NCBI GenBank assembly: GCA_016841765.1
Contig: JAENYN010000016.1
Location: 19,279-83,278 of the forward strand
From: Guptibacillus hwajinpoensis
GTDB taxonomy: Bacteria; Bacillota; Bacilli; Bacillales; Bacillaceae_O
Direction of reading: 5' to 3'
DNA: 64,000 bases
The notes below the pieces were generated by a model that was not told the origin of the DNA, did not search any database, and worked only from the letters and a program-made list of their open reading frames with translations. Positions 34,924 to 43,414 of this stretch are shown here, piece by piece; the first letter of the stretch is position 1, and every line of letters begins with the position of its first letter. A program made the translations under genes and the position numbers.

Positions 34924-35973
34924 CTATTTTACTATTTCGGCCAGCCGATCCAGCGGCAGCCCGTACACCTTCCTCTTCTTCTGCCCCTCGATCGTCTCAG
35001 CCATACACATTGAATTGACGATTGCTTCCTCCACCGCTTCAATCACCCCTTCAAACAGGCAATCGAGCTGTTCAGCCGGAAACATCTTGACGGAATAAAT
35101 CTCATCACTATCATATGTATAAGAATTCCCTGTTGAAAACGCTAGGAAAAAATCGCCGCTTCCTTCTTCACCTATGCCGCCAAGCTTTCCCATTGTCAGC
35201 GCTGCCCGTTTTGCCAGGCGTTCACACTGCGAAGGCAGCAGCGGAGCATCAACAGCGACTGTGACAAGAAGCGAGCCGTCATTTTCCGGCGTCTCCCACG
35301 GCAAAGGAATTTCCTGCTCATTCAGTATTTCGCCAACCTCCGTATTATGAATAATGAGGTCACGGCGCCTGCCGAAGTTGGCCTGCACGAGCGCGCCAAC
35401 TGTAAAACTGCCGCAGTCACAGTCCACTATTCTTGAAGAAGTGCCGATGCCGCCTTTGAACTCATAACAAATCATGCCTGTCCCGCCGCCGACATTCCCT
35501 TCTTCAACCATACCGGGCCTGGCAGTCAGGATGGCTTCCTCGACATCCTCATAGGTAACTGCCGTTTTTTCCAGATCACTTAGCCAGCCATCCCATGTTT
35601 CAGCCACTATGCCGTTGGAAAACGGCTCAAGCCCGTCAATGCGCCTGGTTGCCAGTGAAAGAAAGCGATGGACAAGCCCCAATAAGTGACTGCCTGTAAA
35701 AATAATCGGCGTCACAAGCGTTCCTGTTTCATTGATCCAATGACTGCCTGTAAATTCACCGGTTCCATTAAATGAGAACATGCCGGCCGGAAAGTGGCTT
35801 CCCTGCAGTTTTCCGTGATTCGGCATGACCACGGTCAGCCCTGAACATACATCCTCAGCCATAATCGTTTTATGGCCCACAACGACACCGTCCACATCCG
35901 TGATGGAATTTAACTTCCCAGTTCTTAACTTACCAATCGCAATGCCCAGTTCCCTTACTCTTTTTCTGTACAT
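34924..35973 (-). CDS. P1 (DmpA/BapA-like) family aminopeptidase
   Basis: A 349-residue N-terminal-nucleophile hydrolase of peptidase family S58/P1. NSITDVDGVVVGHKTI near the start, GNVGGGTGMICYEFKGGIGTSSR (autocleavage site and nucleophile Ser) and GEEGSGDFFLAFSTGN fit the family. Members release N-terminal L- or D-residues and beta-peptides after self-cleavage. ATG 35973 follows GGGAG. It begins 24 bases after the ADP-ribosylglycohydrolase stop, so the two form an operon. Confidence 0.88.
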   Translation of the reverse strand: MYRKRVRELGIAIGKLRTGKLNSITDVDGVVVGHKTIMAEDVCSGLTVVMPNHGKLQGSHFPAGMFSFNGTGEFTGSHWINETGTLVTPIIFTGSHLLGLVHRFLSLATRRIDGLEPFSNGIVAETWDGWLSDLEKTAVTYEDVEEAILTARPGMVEEGNVGGGTGMICYEFKGGIGTSSRIVDCDCGSFTVGALVQANFGRRRDLIIHNTEVGEILNEQEIPLPWETPENDGSLLVTVAVDAPLLPSQCERLAKRAALTMGKLGGIGEEGSGDFFLAFSTGNSYTYDSDEIYSVKMFPAEQLDCLFEGVIEAVEEAIVNSMCMAETIEGQKKRKVYGLPLDRLAEIVK

Positions 35974-35996
35974 AACATACTCCCGTCCCCGTAAAG

Positions 35997-37043
35997 TCAA
36001 TACCCCGGATAGCGATCCCAATCAACACCTTTACCCAGGTATCCATCAAACAAGTCATCTGCTGTCTGCATCAAAACATCCCTCAACTCAATCTTCTCCA
36101 CCCAGCCCGGCGGAATCTTGCCAAGCCCCAAATAGGCGCCGACGATATTCCCTGCGATTGCACCTGTACTGTCACTGTCCCCGCCATGATTGACAGCCGC
36201 AATGAGCGCACTTTTAAAATCTTCACGGTATTTCAGGGCACAATAAACTGATATCGCCAGTGCCTCTTCACCTACCCAGCCCTCGCCGATCTGTGGGATC
36301 GCTTCTGTATCAGGAAGGTCTTTTTTTGAAAAATCCACCGCCTTTTCCAGGCTTGCCGTACATTCCTCGTGCCCGGCATACTGTTGAAGCTCAGCAAGCG
36401 AGTCCGCAACCGCTGTCTCGATGTCCGTGCCATCCATGAGAGATGAAATCAAAAAAGCCAGTGTCCCTGCTGAAAGATACCCGGATGGATGCCCGTGCGT
36501 CAGAGCCGCAAATTCCGCTCCCCGCTTGAACGCCTCGTTTTTTTCATAAAAAAGCCCTGCAGGCGCAGCCCGCATCACTCCTCCGCAGCCTTTGCTGTTA
36601 TTGATCGGTTCCTCCATTGTCCCCTGGGTTCTGCTATATAACGCAGTCAGGCATGTATTCCCTGGCCCCCGCCTTTCATAAAGCTCTTCAATCCCAAACA
36701 GCCAGCCGTCATAAGCCCATTCATATTCCGCGACTCTCTGATATCCCTGGGTCAACAGCCAGCGCTGATACGCATAAAACACAATGGACGGCGGATGGGT
36801 GATCCCTTTTAAAATCCCCCGCGTTTGCGCCCTCAGTATTCCTTCTGCCGTAAATAGGGTCATTTGCGTATCGTCTGTAAACTCAGCCTGCCCGTATTCG
36901 GCCAGGCGCAAATCCTGAGTGCCGCCAGCACCATACTGTTGTTGAATGTCCGGCAGTGAAAGAAACTCGACAGGCCGGCCCAGGGCGTCCCCGATGGCAC
37001 CGCCAAGGAGACAGCCCCGGTAGTATTCTTGACTTCGTTTCAT
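35997..37043 (-). CDS. ADP-ribosylglycohydrolase family protein
   Basis: A 348-residue protein with GCLLGGAIGDALGRPVE (about 10-26), FTDDTQMTLFTAEG (first metal-binding acidic cluster) and NHGGDSDSTGAIAGNIVGA (second cluster), all intact. The fold removes ADP-ribose from proteins, nucleic acids or small molecules using magnesium. Target unknown; no ADP-ribosyltransferase was seen nearby. GGGGTGA precedes ATG 37043. Operon with the P1 peptidase. Confidence 0.92.
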   Translation of the reverse strand: MKRSQEYYRGCLLGGAIGDALGRPVEFLSLPDIQQQYGAGGTQDLRLAEYGQAEFTDDTQMTLFTAEGILRAQTRGILKGITHPPSIVFYAYQRWLLTQGYQRVAEYEWAYDGWLFGIEELYERRGPGNTCLTALYSRTQGTMEEPINNSKGCGGVMRAAPAGLFYEKNEAFKRGAEFAALTHGHPSGYLSAGTLAFLISSLMDGTDIETAVADSLAELQQYAGHEECTASLEKAVDFSKKDLPDTEAIPQIGEGWVGEEALAISVYCALKYREDFKSALIAAVNHGGDSDSTGAIAGNIVGAYLGLGKIPPGWVEKIELRDVLMQTADDLFDGYLGKGVDWDRYPGY

Positions 37044-37119
37044 GACTTTTTCACCCCGCTAATCTGCAATATCAAACACCTGATTGTGATACTCCGTTCA
37101 AAATCGTTATAGAAAAAAA

Positions 37120-37290
37120 CTATTTCTTCACCATATTCGACAAATAAGCTTTCAAACCTCCAACTACCAATAGTTGGTCTTCATGTAAAATCTTTTCGTT
37201 AATTAACCATGTCATAGGAACTTTTCCTGCAAGCCGGACCTTCAGTTCTACAGTCCCATAATCAGCTTGGTAAAAAGCTCGCCCTGACCT
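37120..37290 (-). pseudogene. Possible coding remnant
   Basis: Between stops, one minus-strand frame reads RAFYQADYGTVELKVRLAG then KVPMTWLINEKILHEDQLL and VVGGLKAYLSNMVKK, which looks protein-like. It has no start codon or ribosome site and is preceded by TAA. Either a fragment of an unidentified gene or chance. The rest of 37044-37487 shows only a terminator. Confidence 0.35.
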
Positions 37291-37434
37291 TTATTCCATC
37301 GGATTTTGTCCTTTGACGACAACTAGAACCCCCACCCTTGTTCATCTTGAAACATCTAGCTAGAACTTCATAATCCAGGAAGGGTAAAAAACTCGACCGG
37401 CGTACGGCGAAGATAAAGATCTTCAAATAAAATT

Positions 37435-37480
37435 AAAAGGGCCTGTTCCGCCGAATCAACAGTGGAACAGGCCCTTTTTG
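37435..37480 (-). terminator. Terminator hairpin
   Basis: AAAAGGGCCTGTTCC / GGAACAGGCCCTTTTT, ending the small membrane protein transcript. Confidence 0.9.
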
Positions 37481-37487
37481 CAAAAAT

Positions 37488-37703
37488 CTAATATAAAAAA
37501 AACAAAATATAAACTAAAGACCCCGTTAAAAACAGGACATCCCACGACCTGATCCCTCTTTTCATCAACTTAAAATGAAAAAAGAACATATAAATGACAA
37601 ACAGCAGCATGAATGTCGCCTCCGAAAAACGGAAGAGCTGTTGCAAGAACACAAGTATGAAAATAACTGAAATGTGGAGGCCATCCTGATCTTCCTTTTC
37701 CAT
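37488..37703 (-). CDS. Small membrane protein, 71 aa
   Basis: Two hydrophobic segments (ISVIFILVFLQQLF... FMLLFVIYMFFFHF and WDVLFLTGSLVYILFFLY). No recognised family. ATG 37703 is preferred over ATG 37718 because GGGGGAT lies at the right distance before it. Last gene of a likely operon with the metalloprotease. Confidence 0.6.
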   Translation of the reverse strand: MEKEDQDGLHISVIFILVFLQQLFRFSEATFMLLFVIYMFFFHFKLMKRGIRSWDVLFLTGSLVYILFFLY

Positions 37704-37719
37704 TGTTTGATCCCCCATT

Positions 37720-37851
37720 TCACTGTTCTTGCTGCATTCGCTTATACACTTCCTGTTCGATCTCCTTATAAGAAATCAGGTCTTCTTTAAACAGCAAGTC
37801 GTAACCTGCTTTCTCGTTGCCGGAATGTATTTGCCGCAAAGCATCTATCAA
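37720..37851 (-). CDS. Overlapping frame 3' of the metalloprotease: small ORF or frameshifted tail
   Basis: From a TTG whose bases overlap the protease TGA, the frame codes MIDALRQIHSGNEKAGYDLL then FKEDLISYKEIEQEVYKRMQ and QEQ (43 residues), a convincing helical sequence. Upstream the same frame stays open through KYRGEKSPQDQ across A5 and G6 runs. The simplest reading is that the protease originally continued into this tail and lost its frame in a homopolymer. A separate, translationally coupled peptide is the alternative. Confidence 0.5.
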   Translation of the reverse strand: MIDALRQIHSGNEKAGYDLLFKEDLISYKEIEQEVYKRMQQEQ

Positions 37852-39227
37852 TTGGTCCTGTGGTGATTTTTCCCCCCGGTATTTTTGGTCAGTCCTTTTG
37901 CACGCTGGGCATATTCCAGGGCCTGTTCGGGATCAAAGAGGAGATACAGCTCAGCCAGCATATTGAATTCATGTGCATAAGGGCCGTCCACGGACTTTAT
38001 ATTCTCTTCCATTTGTTCAACCGCTTGTTCGAATTTTTTCTGCTTAATATAAATCAAAGGGAGTTCACCCGCAGCAAATGGATGTTGAGGGGCAAGCCCC
38101 TGCATTTCCGTTAACACCTCTTCCGCACGCTTGAATTTTTTCTGCCCTCTCTCCTCATAATACTCATTCATCAGATTCGAAATCTGTCTTACCCTGTCGA
38201 GATAATCGGATTGAAAATCGTTAAGTGTTTTCCCATGTACGTTTTCAAAGGCTTTTTCAAACTCTTGCCCACCTGCAGCTTCTAAGATAGCGGTTATGAC
38301 CGTTTCACCATGAGAATAAACAAGCTCCTGGACCGCAAAACAGCTTTGAACATATGTATCAATCCCTTCTTTTCTTGCCGCATGAAAGTCCATACTTGAA
38401 TCAAGACGGGAAAGATCCGCTTCTTCACCGGCAGGTAAGTCCCTCATTATATCCCACAGGGCAACCACCTCCGCTACACCTTCCGTAAACCATTGCGGAA
38501 TCGTTCTTATATTCACATCATATCGCTCGATATATTCAAACATCCGGAAATGCGCATATTCATGAAAAAAGGTTTTTTCAAATCCCCAGCCATTCTTAAC
38601 CGCTGTGCTCAGAACGTGCAGAGATTTGTCGTCCGGACTGTAAAATCCGCCAAAATCCGGATTGCCGGAACTGGCATCCATCGCATCCCTGCTGTTATAC
38701 ACAATGACCTTAAAGGCATCAGCCGTCCCGCTGCCAAACACAATATCCGCTTTTTCCTTCGCTTTAGGATAAAGCTGCTTGATTTTTTTCACCGTTTCCT
38801 CATCGCCAGCCGGATAATGGATTGTCATTTCTTTATACTCAGTTGCGATCAGTGTCTCAGCATAGGCATCAGGAGACAACTGGCTGTACAAAAAAGCCGC
38901 CTTTTCCCTGGCTCCTGTCCCCTGCCCGAGCAACTCTTCAACCAATATGATATTGACGATGACAACTCCGGCAGCATACACCATGAACAAAATGGATGCC
39001 AGGCCTAACCAGAAAGCACCCCAGCGCCCTTTAATACGTAAAAATGCAATCCGGCCCCGGATTAAGCCCACTAAGCTGGTAAGAAGCAAAACAAGCAAAA
39101 TGACCACGAAACCTAAGCCTGTCAAAAGACCCCATTCCCCATTTTGTGAAAAAACAGATACAGTTATCATCCCCGATGCCAGTAACGAGAGAAGAATGAT
39201 GATAAACGATTTTAAGACAAATTTCAT
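37848..39227 (-). CDS. Membrane-anchored gluzincin metalloprotease with TPR-like tail
   Basis: A 459-residue protein with three N-terminal membrane helices (about 5-28, 35-58, 72-100). A peptidase domain carries HEYAH near residue 222 (zinc-binding HExxH), and WFTEGVAEVV about 25 residues later gives the third zinc ligand Glu, as in the peptidase MA/M1-like group. The C-terminal 120 residues form TPR-like helices (HPFAAGELPLIYIKQKKFEQAVEQMEENI). Likely an extracytoplasmic or membrane-facing protease. The ending KNTGGKNHHRTN looks out of frame (see the overlapping ORF). AAAGGAG precedes ATG 39227. Confidence 0.8.
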   Translation of the reverse strand: MKFVLKSFIIILLSLLASGMITVSVFSQNGEWGLLTGLGFVVILLVLLLTSLVGLIRGRIAFLRIKGRWGAFWLGLASILFMVYAAGVVIVNIILVEELLGQGTGAREKAAFLYSQLSPDAYAETLIATEYKEMTIHYPAGDEETVKKIKQLYPKAKEKADIVFGSGTADAFKVIVYNSRDAMDASSGNPDFGGFYSPDDKSLHVLSTAVKNGWGFEKTFFHEYAHFRMFEYIERYDVNIRTIPQWFTEGVAEVVALWDIMRDLPAGEEADLSRLDSSMDFHAARKEGIDTYVQSCFAVQELVYSHGETVITAILEAAGGQEFEKAFENVHGKTLNDFQSDYLDRVRQISNLMNEYYEERGQKKFKRAEEVLTEMQGLAPQHPFAAGELPLIYIKQKKFEQAVEQMEENIKSVDGPYAHEFNMLAELYLLFDPEQALEYAQRAKGLTKNTGGKNHHRTN

Positions 39228-39300
39228 AAGGACTCCTTTATATGGAAATTACAGCTATCAAATTTGTAATTTCGACAAAAAGGAATTAATTCCCTTCTTA

Positions 39301-39333
39301 AAAATCAAAAACGCCGAGCGCTGACCCGGCATT
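39301..39333 (-). terminator. Terminator of the 509-aa protein gene
   Basis: GCCGGGTCAGCGCTCGGC with TTTTTGATTTTT on the minus strand. Confidence 0.65.
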
Positions 39334-39341
39334 TCGACTTA

Positions 39342-40871
39342 TCAGGCTATCTCATCCGCAATTTCCTCCAGCACACTTCTTAGCCCTCTCTGCATCTCCA
39401 CATTAGAAGGAAGATTTACTTTTTCACGCTTCTTCACTTCACGTTCGACATGACTCATCATCTTTGTGCGGGCAAACTTTTTCCGGTCGGAACTTGCGAA
39501 CATATCCTTGAGAGTTCCGCCTGACAAATCTTCTTTCAAGTAATCGATAATGGTTTCTGCTTCTTGCTGTGTCAACAAGTAATCCTCTGCAATTTGGGTG
39601 AACACCTTTTCGATGATCCGCACCATTTCATCTGCATCATCTTCAATGAATCCGTTAAGAACGGCTTTTGACACCTTGCCCGCGCCGCTGCCTCCCGCAA
39701 ATGAGCCAACAAGGCCGCCGACAAACCCGCCGACTGCCGTTCCGATGCCCGGAATAACCGAACCAACCGCGGCTCCGGCAGCAGCGCCTCCAACCCAGCC
39801 GGCCGTTCCACCTGCCACAGTCGAGGTTGTATTGGCTACATTTTTAAACAGCTGTCCGCCCGATACCCGGCCCCTGAATATATTGACAACATCCACGGAA
39901 GATAAGACAGCAACAGAAACAGCTCCCGTAATGACGTTCCCGCGCAACAGCTTCGCCGCGCTCTTCATCGCAGCAGCACCGTAAATGTTCGTTCCGCTTC
40001 GGAATGCATTAGCGAGCACAGCAGACGCTTTCGGGCCCATCATATTGACAATCGCTTCTGAGCTGCCCACTAATGCACTGTTCAAGCCTGCCTTGGATAA
40101 CTGGCTTGCCAAAATGGCCGTTGCAAAAGTCGTTCCGCCGACCTTCAGTCCTGAATAGGTGGCAGACTTAAGCGCTACATCGAACTCTTCGCCGTTCCAG
40201 ACAGCTGTCGCAAACGTTAAAGCCGTACTGAGACCAAAAGCAGTGGTGGCAATGACCGCCCCATTTGCCGCATCAAATGTGATCGACTCCACCGTGCCTG
40301 CTTTTGCAATATTCCTTGCCTGCTCATATGTAAAATGGCCTTTGCGGACAATATTCTTTGCTTCACCAACATCAGTGACGCCTGGAACTTCCCCTCGCTG
40401 TATTCTATTTTCCATCGCCTGAACCGCGGCATCATATTTATCGGAAGGCACTTCAATTTTCATCGGAGACCCATCCGGATTGATATATTTCAGCTGACCG
40501 TTTTGAAAACATTCTTGAATACATTTGGAGCCGGTGCTGCAGTACTTTGACTGGATATTCACACCGTCAACAATCCGGTCAGCCCCAAACTTCGCATTAT
40601 CATCGCCGAGAATCGCTGCATCTTTTCCCGTTACTTTATCAAAAAGATGATTGGCCCGTTCCGCAGCGAAACCATGCCCTCTCGGCGTGCTGAATTTATC
40701 CATCCCGTAAATTGTCCCCGCATTGCTGACGTTTCCATAAACAATTCCTGCAACAGATGAGCCGGATAATCCCTTTTCTGCTTTTACCGCTTCTTGCAAA
40801 TTGAGAGATAACTGGCCGAGTGTGGCAGCCAGCCGCTGCCTTGCATTTGTTAATTCTGACGTATTGGTCAT
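39342..40871 (-). CDS. 509-aa protein: nuclease-like N-terminus plus glycine-zipper membrane domain
   Basis: No named family recalled. The N-terminal part (about 60-130) has RGHGFAAERANHLFD, then GADRIVDGVNIQSKYC. This arrangement (Glu, then Asp, then QxK) recalls the PD-(D/E)XK nuclease core of Mrr-like enzymes. A Cys-containing segment (CSTGSKCIQEC) follows. The middle (about 200-320) is hydrophobic and Ala/Ser-rich. Residues about 345-395 form glycine zippers (GGTAGWVGGAAAGAAVG, GGFVGGLVGSFAGG) typical of membrane insertion. The C-terminus is helical and charged. It stands alone between a metalloprotease and a repeat. A membrane-active effector or defence protein is an inference only. Confidence 0.6.
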   Translation of the reverse strand: MTNTSELTNARQRLAATLGQLSLNLQEAVKAEKGLSGSSVAGIVYGNVSNAGTIYGMDKFSTPRGHGFAAERANHLFDKVTGKDAAILGDDNAKFGADRIVDGVNIQSKYCSTGSKCIQECFQNGQLKYINPDGSPMKIEVPSDKYDAAVQAMENRIQRGEVPGVTDVGEAKNIVRKGHFTYEQARNIAKAGTVESITFDAANGAVIATTAFGLSTALTFATAVWNGEEFDVALKSATYSGLKVGGTTFATAILASQLSKAGLNSALVGSSEAIVNMMGPKASAVLANAFRSGTNIYGAAAMKSAAKLLRGNVITGAVSVAVLSSVDVVNIFRGRVSGGQLFKNVANTTSTVAGGTAGWVGGAAAGAAVGSVIPGIGTAVGGFVGGLVGSFAGGSGAGKVSKAVLNGFIEDDADEMVRIIEKVFTQIAEDYLLTQQEAETIIDYLKEDLSGGTLKDMFASSDRKKFARTKMMSHVEREVKKREKVNLPSNVEMQRGLRSVLEEIADEIA

Positions 40872-41051
40872 TGTTTCAGCCCTTTTCTTGTATGTTAGAG
40901 AGATAGATTTTTAGATATATTTTCCTATACACTTTAATCCTACCATGACTTTCCTTAAAATAGGAGAACCTTTTTATAACGGCTGAAAAACAAAAAGCCC
41001 CTTCCTCATAGACAGGGGCGGTATCCATGCGTTTATTGGCGGCATTAAAAA

Positions 41052-41095
41052 GGTGCCTGACCCCCGGCGCTTTAACGCGCCGGGGGTCAGGCACC
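41052..41095. repeat. 44-bp GGTGCC palindrome, copy 12
   Basis: Perfect arms, loop TTTAAC, then TTCAATGC. It lies 14 bases 3' of the 3D-domain gene and well upstream of the 509-aa protein gene. Confidence 0.95.
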
Positions 41096-41109
41096 TTCAA
41101 TGCAATCCC

Positions 41110-41916
41110 CTACCGATATACCTTAACCCTCACATCTTTCCTTCCCCACTGTAAAGCACCATCACGGTCCGCAATGAACACATCAATGCTGTGATCATTA
41201 ATGGCCCCGCCGATATCTGCCGCAATTGCTGTACCATAGCCTTCCACTTCAACTTTGGCGCCAAGCGGGATGATCGAAGGATCGACGGCGATGACTTTTG
41301 CCTCATCACCATACTTATCAAGATCGATTCCCATTCTGGTCGTTCCTGAGCAGCCGTCACATTCAGCCGTATAAGCCGTGCTTTCGACATTCAACTCAAC
41401 GGCCGCTGTGCCCGGATAACCTACCTGCTTATGTAATGTGCCATGCGTTTGCCGCCCGGCAATTCCGTCGACGGTCAATCCGAACTTTTTTTGGAAGCTG
41501 ATAACCGCATCCTTAGTGCCGCCTCCGTAAATGCCATCGATATTTCCATTATAAACACCTGCTGCCTGCAGGGCTTTCTGCAAATCAATGACAGGCTGAC
41601 CGATATCCCCGTACCTGGTCACTTTCAATTTCCCGATCGTATTCGGACCGGCAATCCCGTCCACCTTCAATCCTTTTTCCCTTTGAAAATCTTTAACCGC
41701 TTCGGTCGTAACCGGGCCGTAATAGCCTGTGTCCTTCGGATACGGGAAGTGTCCTTTTGATAATAGTACTTGCTGAAGCTCCTTCACGTCCTCATGCCAC
41801 ATGCCTTCTGACAGCATGCTATCACCTAGCGCCGCTTCACTAGCTGCCGGAAAAACAATAGCCAATCCTGCTGCCAGCATCATACCGATAAATAATTTCT
41901 TGACGATGTCGCTCAA
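41110..41916 (-). CDS. Secreted peptidoglycan-binding 3D-domain protein
   Basis: A 268-residue exported protein. Signal peptide at 1-28. Two PG_binding_1 domains follow (about 40-95 and 105-160: VKELQQVLLSKGHFPYPKDTGYYGPVTTEAVKDFQ; DLQKALQAAGVYNGNIDGIYGGGTKDAV). A C-terminal 3D domain (about 175-268) has the three Asp in AADIGGAINDHSIDVFIAD. The 3D domain is shared with MltA-like lytic enzymes and YocH, so cell-wall turnover is likely. The start is TTG 41916 with AGGAGG eight bases upstream. Confidence 0.88.
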   Translation of the reverse strand: MSDIVKKLFIGMMLAAGLAIVFPAASEAALGDSMLSEGMWHEDVKELQQVLLSKGHFPYPKDTGYYGPVTTEAVKDFQREKGLKVDGIAGPNTIGKLKVTRYGDIGQPVIDLQKALQAAGVYNGNIDGIYGGGTKDAVISFQKKFGLTVDGIAGRQTHGTLHKQVGYPGTAAVELNVESTAYTAECDGCSGTTRMGIDLDKYGDEAKVIAVDPSIIPLGAKVEVEGYGTAIAADIGGAINDHSIDVFIADRDGALQWGRKDVRVKVYR

Positions 41917-42249
41917 TGTCTGTTCCTCCTCTTTTCTGGTTGCTGATAATAGCAGTTCGACCAGATTTGGAGGATTTTTGTCGTTCTAACAGGAAATGGC
42001 GACTATCTTGCCAGTGTTTTTCCATAAAATAGGAATTTACCATTCTGTTGGAATGATGTGTAATTCGCTATTTTGCTATCATTTTATAATGGACAGGGTA
42101 AGCCATTTGTCCCTGCCGGAATGTTCCTTCAACTAAAAAACCTGCCCCTTACCATTCCAGGTAAAAGCCAGGCGAATTGCGTTAATGGAAATTATTAAAA
42201 AGGTACTCTAATAGCTGCACTATTTACCTTATCGTCTTTTTTAAAAGAA
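41917..42249. other. Intergenic region, no gene recognised
   Basis: Upstream region of the 3D-domain gene. Contains a weak hairpin near 42136-42175 (TACC/GGTA). No open frame or clear promoter. Confidence 0.3.
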
Positions 42250-42405
42250 CTATACTTTCTCCTGCAAGTCTGAGACTACCATAGTAAGAAGCTCTATATC
42301 TTTATTGATTTCCCTTTTTAAATATTCACTTTCGCATTTTTCATAATCTTGTTCAAGACGCTTGAGTTCTTTTAGGAATAAGGTCACCTCGATGTCACTT
42401 TTCAT
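42250..42405 (-). CDS. Small charged helical protein, 51 aa
   Basis: MKSDIEVTLFLKELKRLEQD then YEKCESEYLKREINKDIELL and TMVVSDLQEKV: an alternating charged and hydrophobic pattern that predicts one long helix or coiled coil. AAGGGG lies nine bases before ATG 42405. Size recalls Spo0E-like peptides, but the SQELD signature is absent. Function unknown. Confidence 0.55.
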   Translation of the reverse strand: MKSDIEVTLFLKELKRLEQDYEKCESEYLKREINKDIELLTMVVSDLQEKV

Positions 42406-42487
42406 ATTAATTTCCCCTTCTCATATGAGGCCTATTTCTATCTTGCAGGTTTTTTTCTGCCAGACAATATCCGCCGAAAAAAGGAAA

Positions 42488-42527
42488 GGCCAAAAAGAAT
42501 AGAAAGCTCACTATTCTTTTTGGCTTA
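42488..42527. terminator. Terminator of the DUF2294 pseudogene
   Basis: GGCCAAAAAGAATAG / CTATTCTTTTTGGC hairpin. Shares GCCAAAAAGAA/TTCTTTTTGGC with the terminator of the intact DUF2294 gene at 44.15 kb. Confidence 0.75.
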
Positions 42528-42559
42528 TGTCCGGCACAATTTATCCAGTTCATTATTGC

Positions 42560-42982
42560 CTATAAGTCATTTGGTTTTGCAATGAAAGAAATCACATTGC
42601 TATCAAGAGTAAAATCCCAATCGACAAACATATCCTGAATCTTTGCAGGATAGATGAAAAACGAGTGCTGTTTTCGAGCAGGTAACCTTCCAGCTTCCTT
42701 TTGGCACCTCAGAGCTTTTCTCCAAAGCCCGGTTCAATCAGCTCTTTTTCAACCGATACCAGTATGCCTTTACGGAAAACAACCAGGGTACGGGGACTGA
42801 GCATAAAGGACTCCACACGATCGGGTGCTTTTTCAGCCAGCCTGTTCGCTGATACTGATGATTTCCTTATGCTCATCAGCTTTGCCCTTACAACGAGAAC
42901 GCGTTTGTTCTTCAGGCCGGGATTTAGAAAAACTGGCGGCCACAAATACACCTGTTTGGCCCCGCAGATTCCAGTCATAATA
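42560..42982 (-). pseudogene. Decayed DUF2294 paralogue
   Basis: Translation in three successive frames aligns to the intact DUF2294 protein at 43415-44116. YYDWNLRGQTGVFVAASFSK then EEQ...DEHKEIISISEQAG matches YYDWNLDSQSGMFVGITDAK...THNEIIKVSAEAE. After a frameshift, SFMLSPRTLVVFRKGILVSV matches SCMLNQRTLLVTRNKILVAV. After a second shift, MFVDWDFTLDSNVISFIAKP matches AFVSWDFPKDKSVIVFIIKP. The N-terminal half is missing. It is inverted relative to the intact copy. Confidence 0.85.
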
Positions 42983-43029
42983 TAAATGTTAAATATCTAT
43001 ATCAGTCATTGCTTTGATTTGTCCTCGTA

Positions 43030-43140
43030 TTACGGAGGCAAAGGACGAAGATGCCAATTCAGGAATATAGATAAGGACAACTACGCCTCTATCTTCTCCT
43101 AAAGGCTCGCCAATCGGCGAGTTTTCCTTAGAATACACTC
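43030..43140 (-). repeat. GAAGRYAGAGGCG repeat family, copy C
   Basis: Minus strand: ACTCGCC-GATT-GGCGAG hairpin, CCTTTAGGAGAAGATAGAGG, CGTAGTTGTCCTTATCTATA, TTCCTGAATTGGC. The best-preserved 5' part of the family. It lies upstream of the DUF2294 pseudogene on the same strand. Confidence 0.65.
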
Positions 43141-43195
43141 TTCCTTCCAAACTCATTTTTAGTCTCTCAGGAAAGTCATGTGAATAACCAATTGT

Positions 43196-43220
43196 GTTTA
43201 CAGGGAGTTTACCCGGAATA
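43196..43220 (+). promoter_or_regulatory. Possible sigma-B type promoter upstream of DUF2294/rsbT-like genes
   Basis: GTTTAC, 13 nt, GGAATA: one mismatch in each sigma-B hexamer. Leader of about 190 bases to the gene. An AAAACGTTTTC half resembling a cre site follows at 43230. Weak. Confidence 0.35.
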
Positions 43221-43414
43221 AATATTACAAAACGTTTTCGATATTAAAAGTTTCATATTATTTATTTATTATTTATTTAAAAAGGAAGGATTTTACTGTG
43301 AACTGTAGAATAACCAATAGGACATCCAGTATTAAAAGCGCTGAACCCTTTGCATTTTGACTGAAACCAGTTACAATGGATAAGATAATAGCCTCGCACT
43401 AAAGGATGATATAC

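Noticed and set aside
42701..42985. Plus-strand frame over the DUF2294 relic.
   Set aside because: It is the shadow of the pseudogene, whose minus-strand translation clearly matches the intact paralogue.
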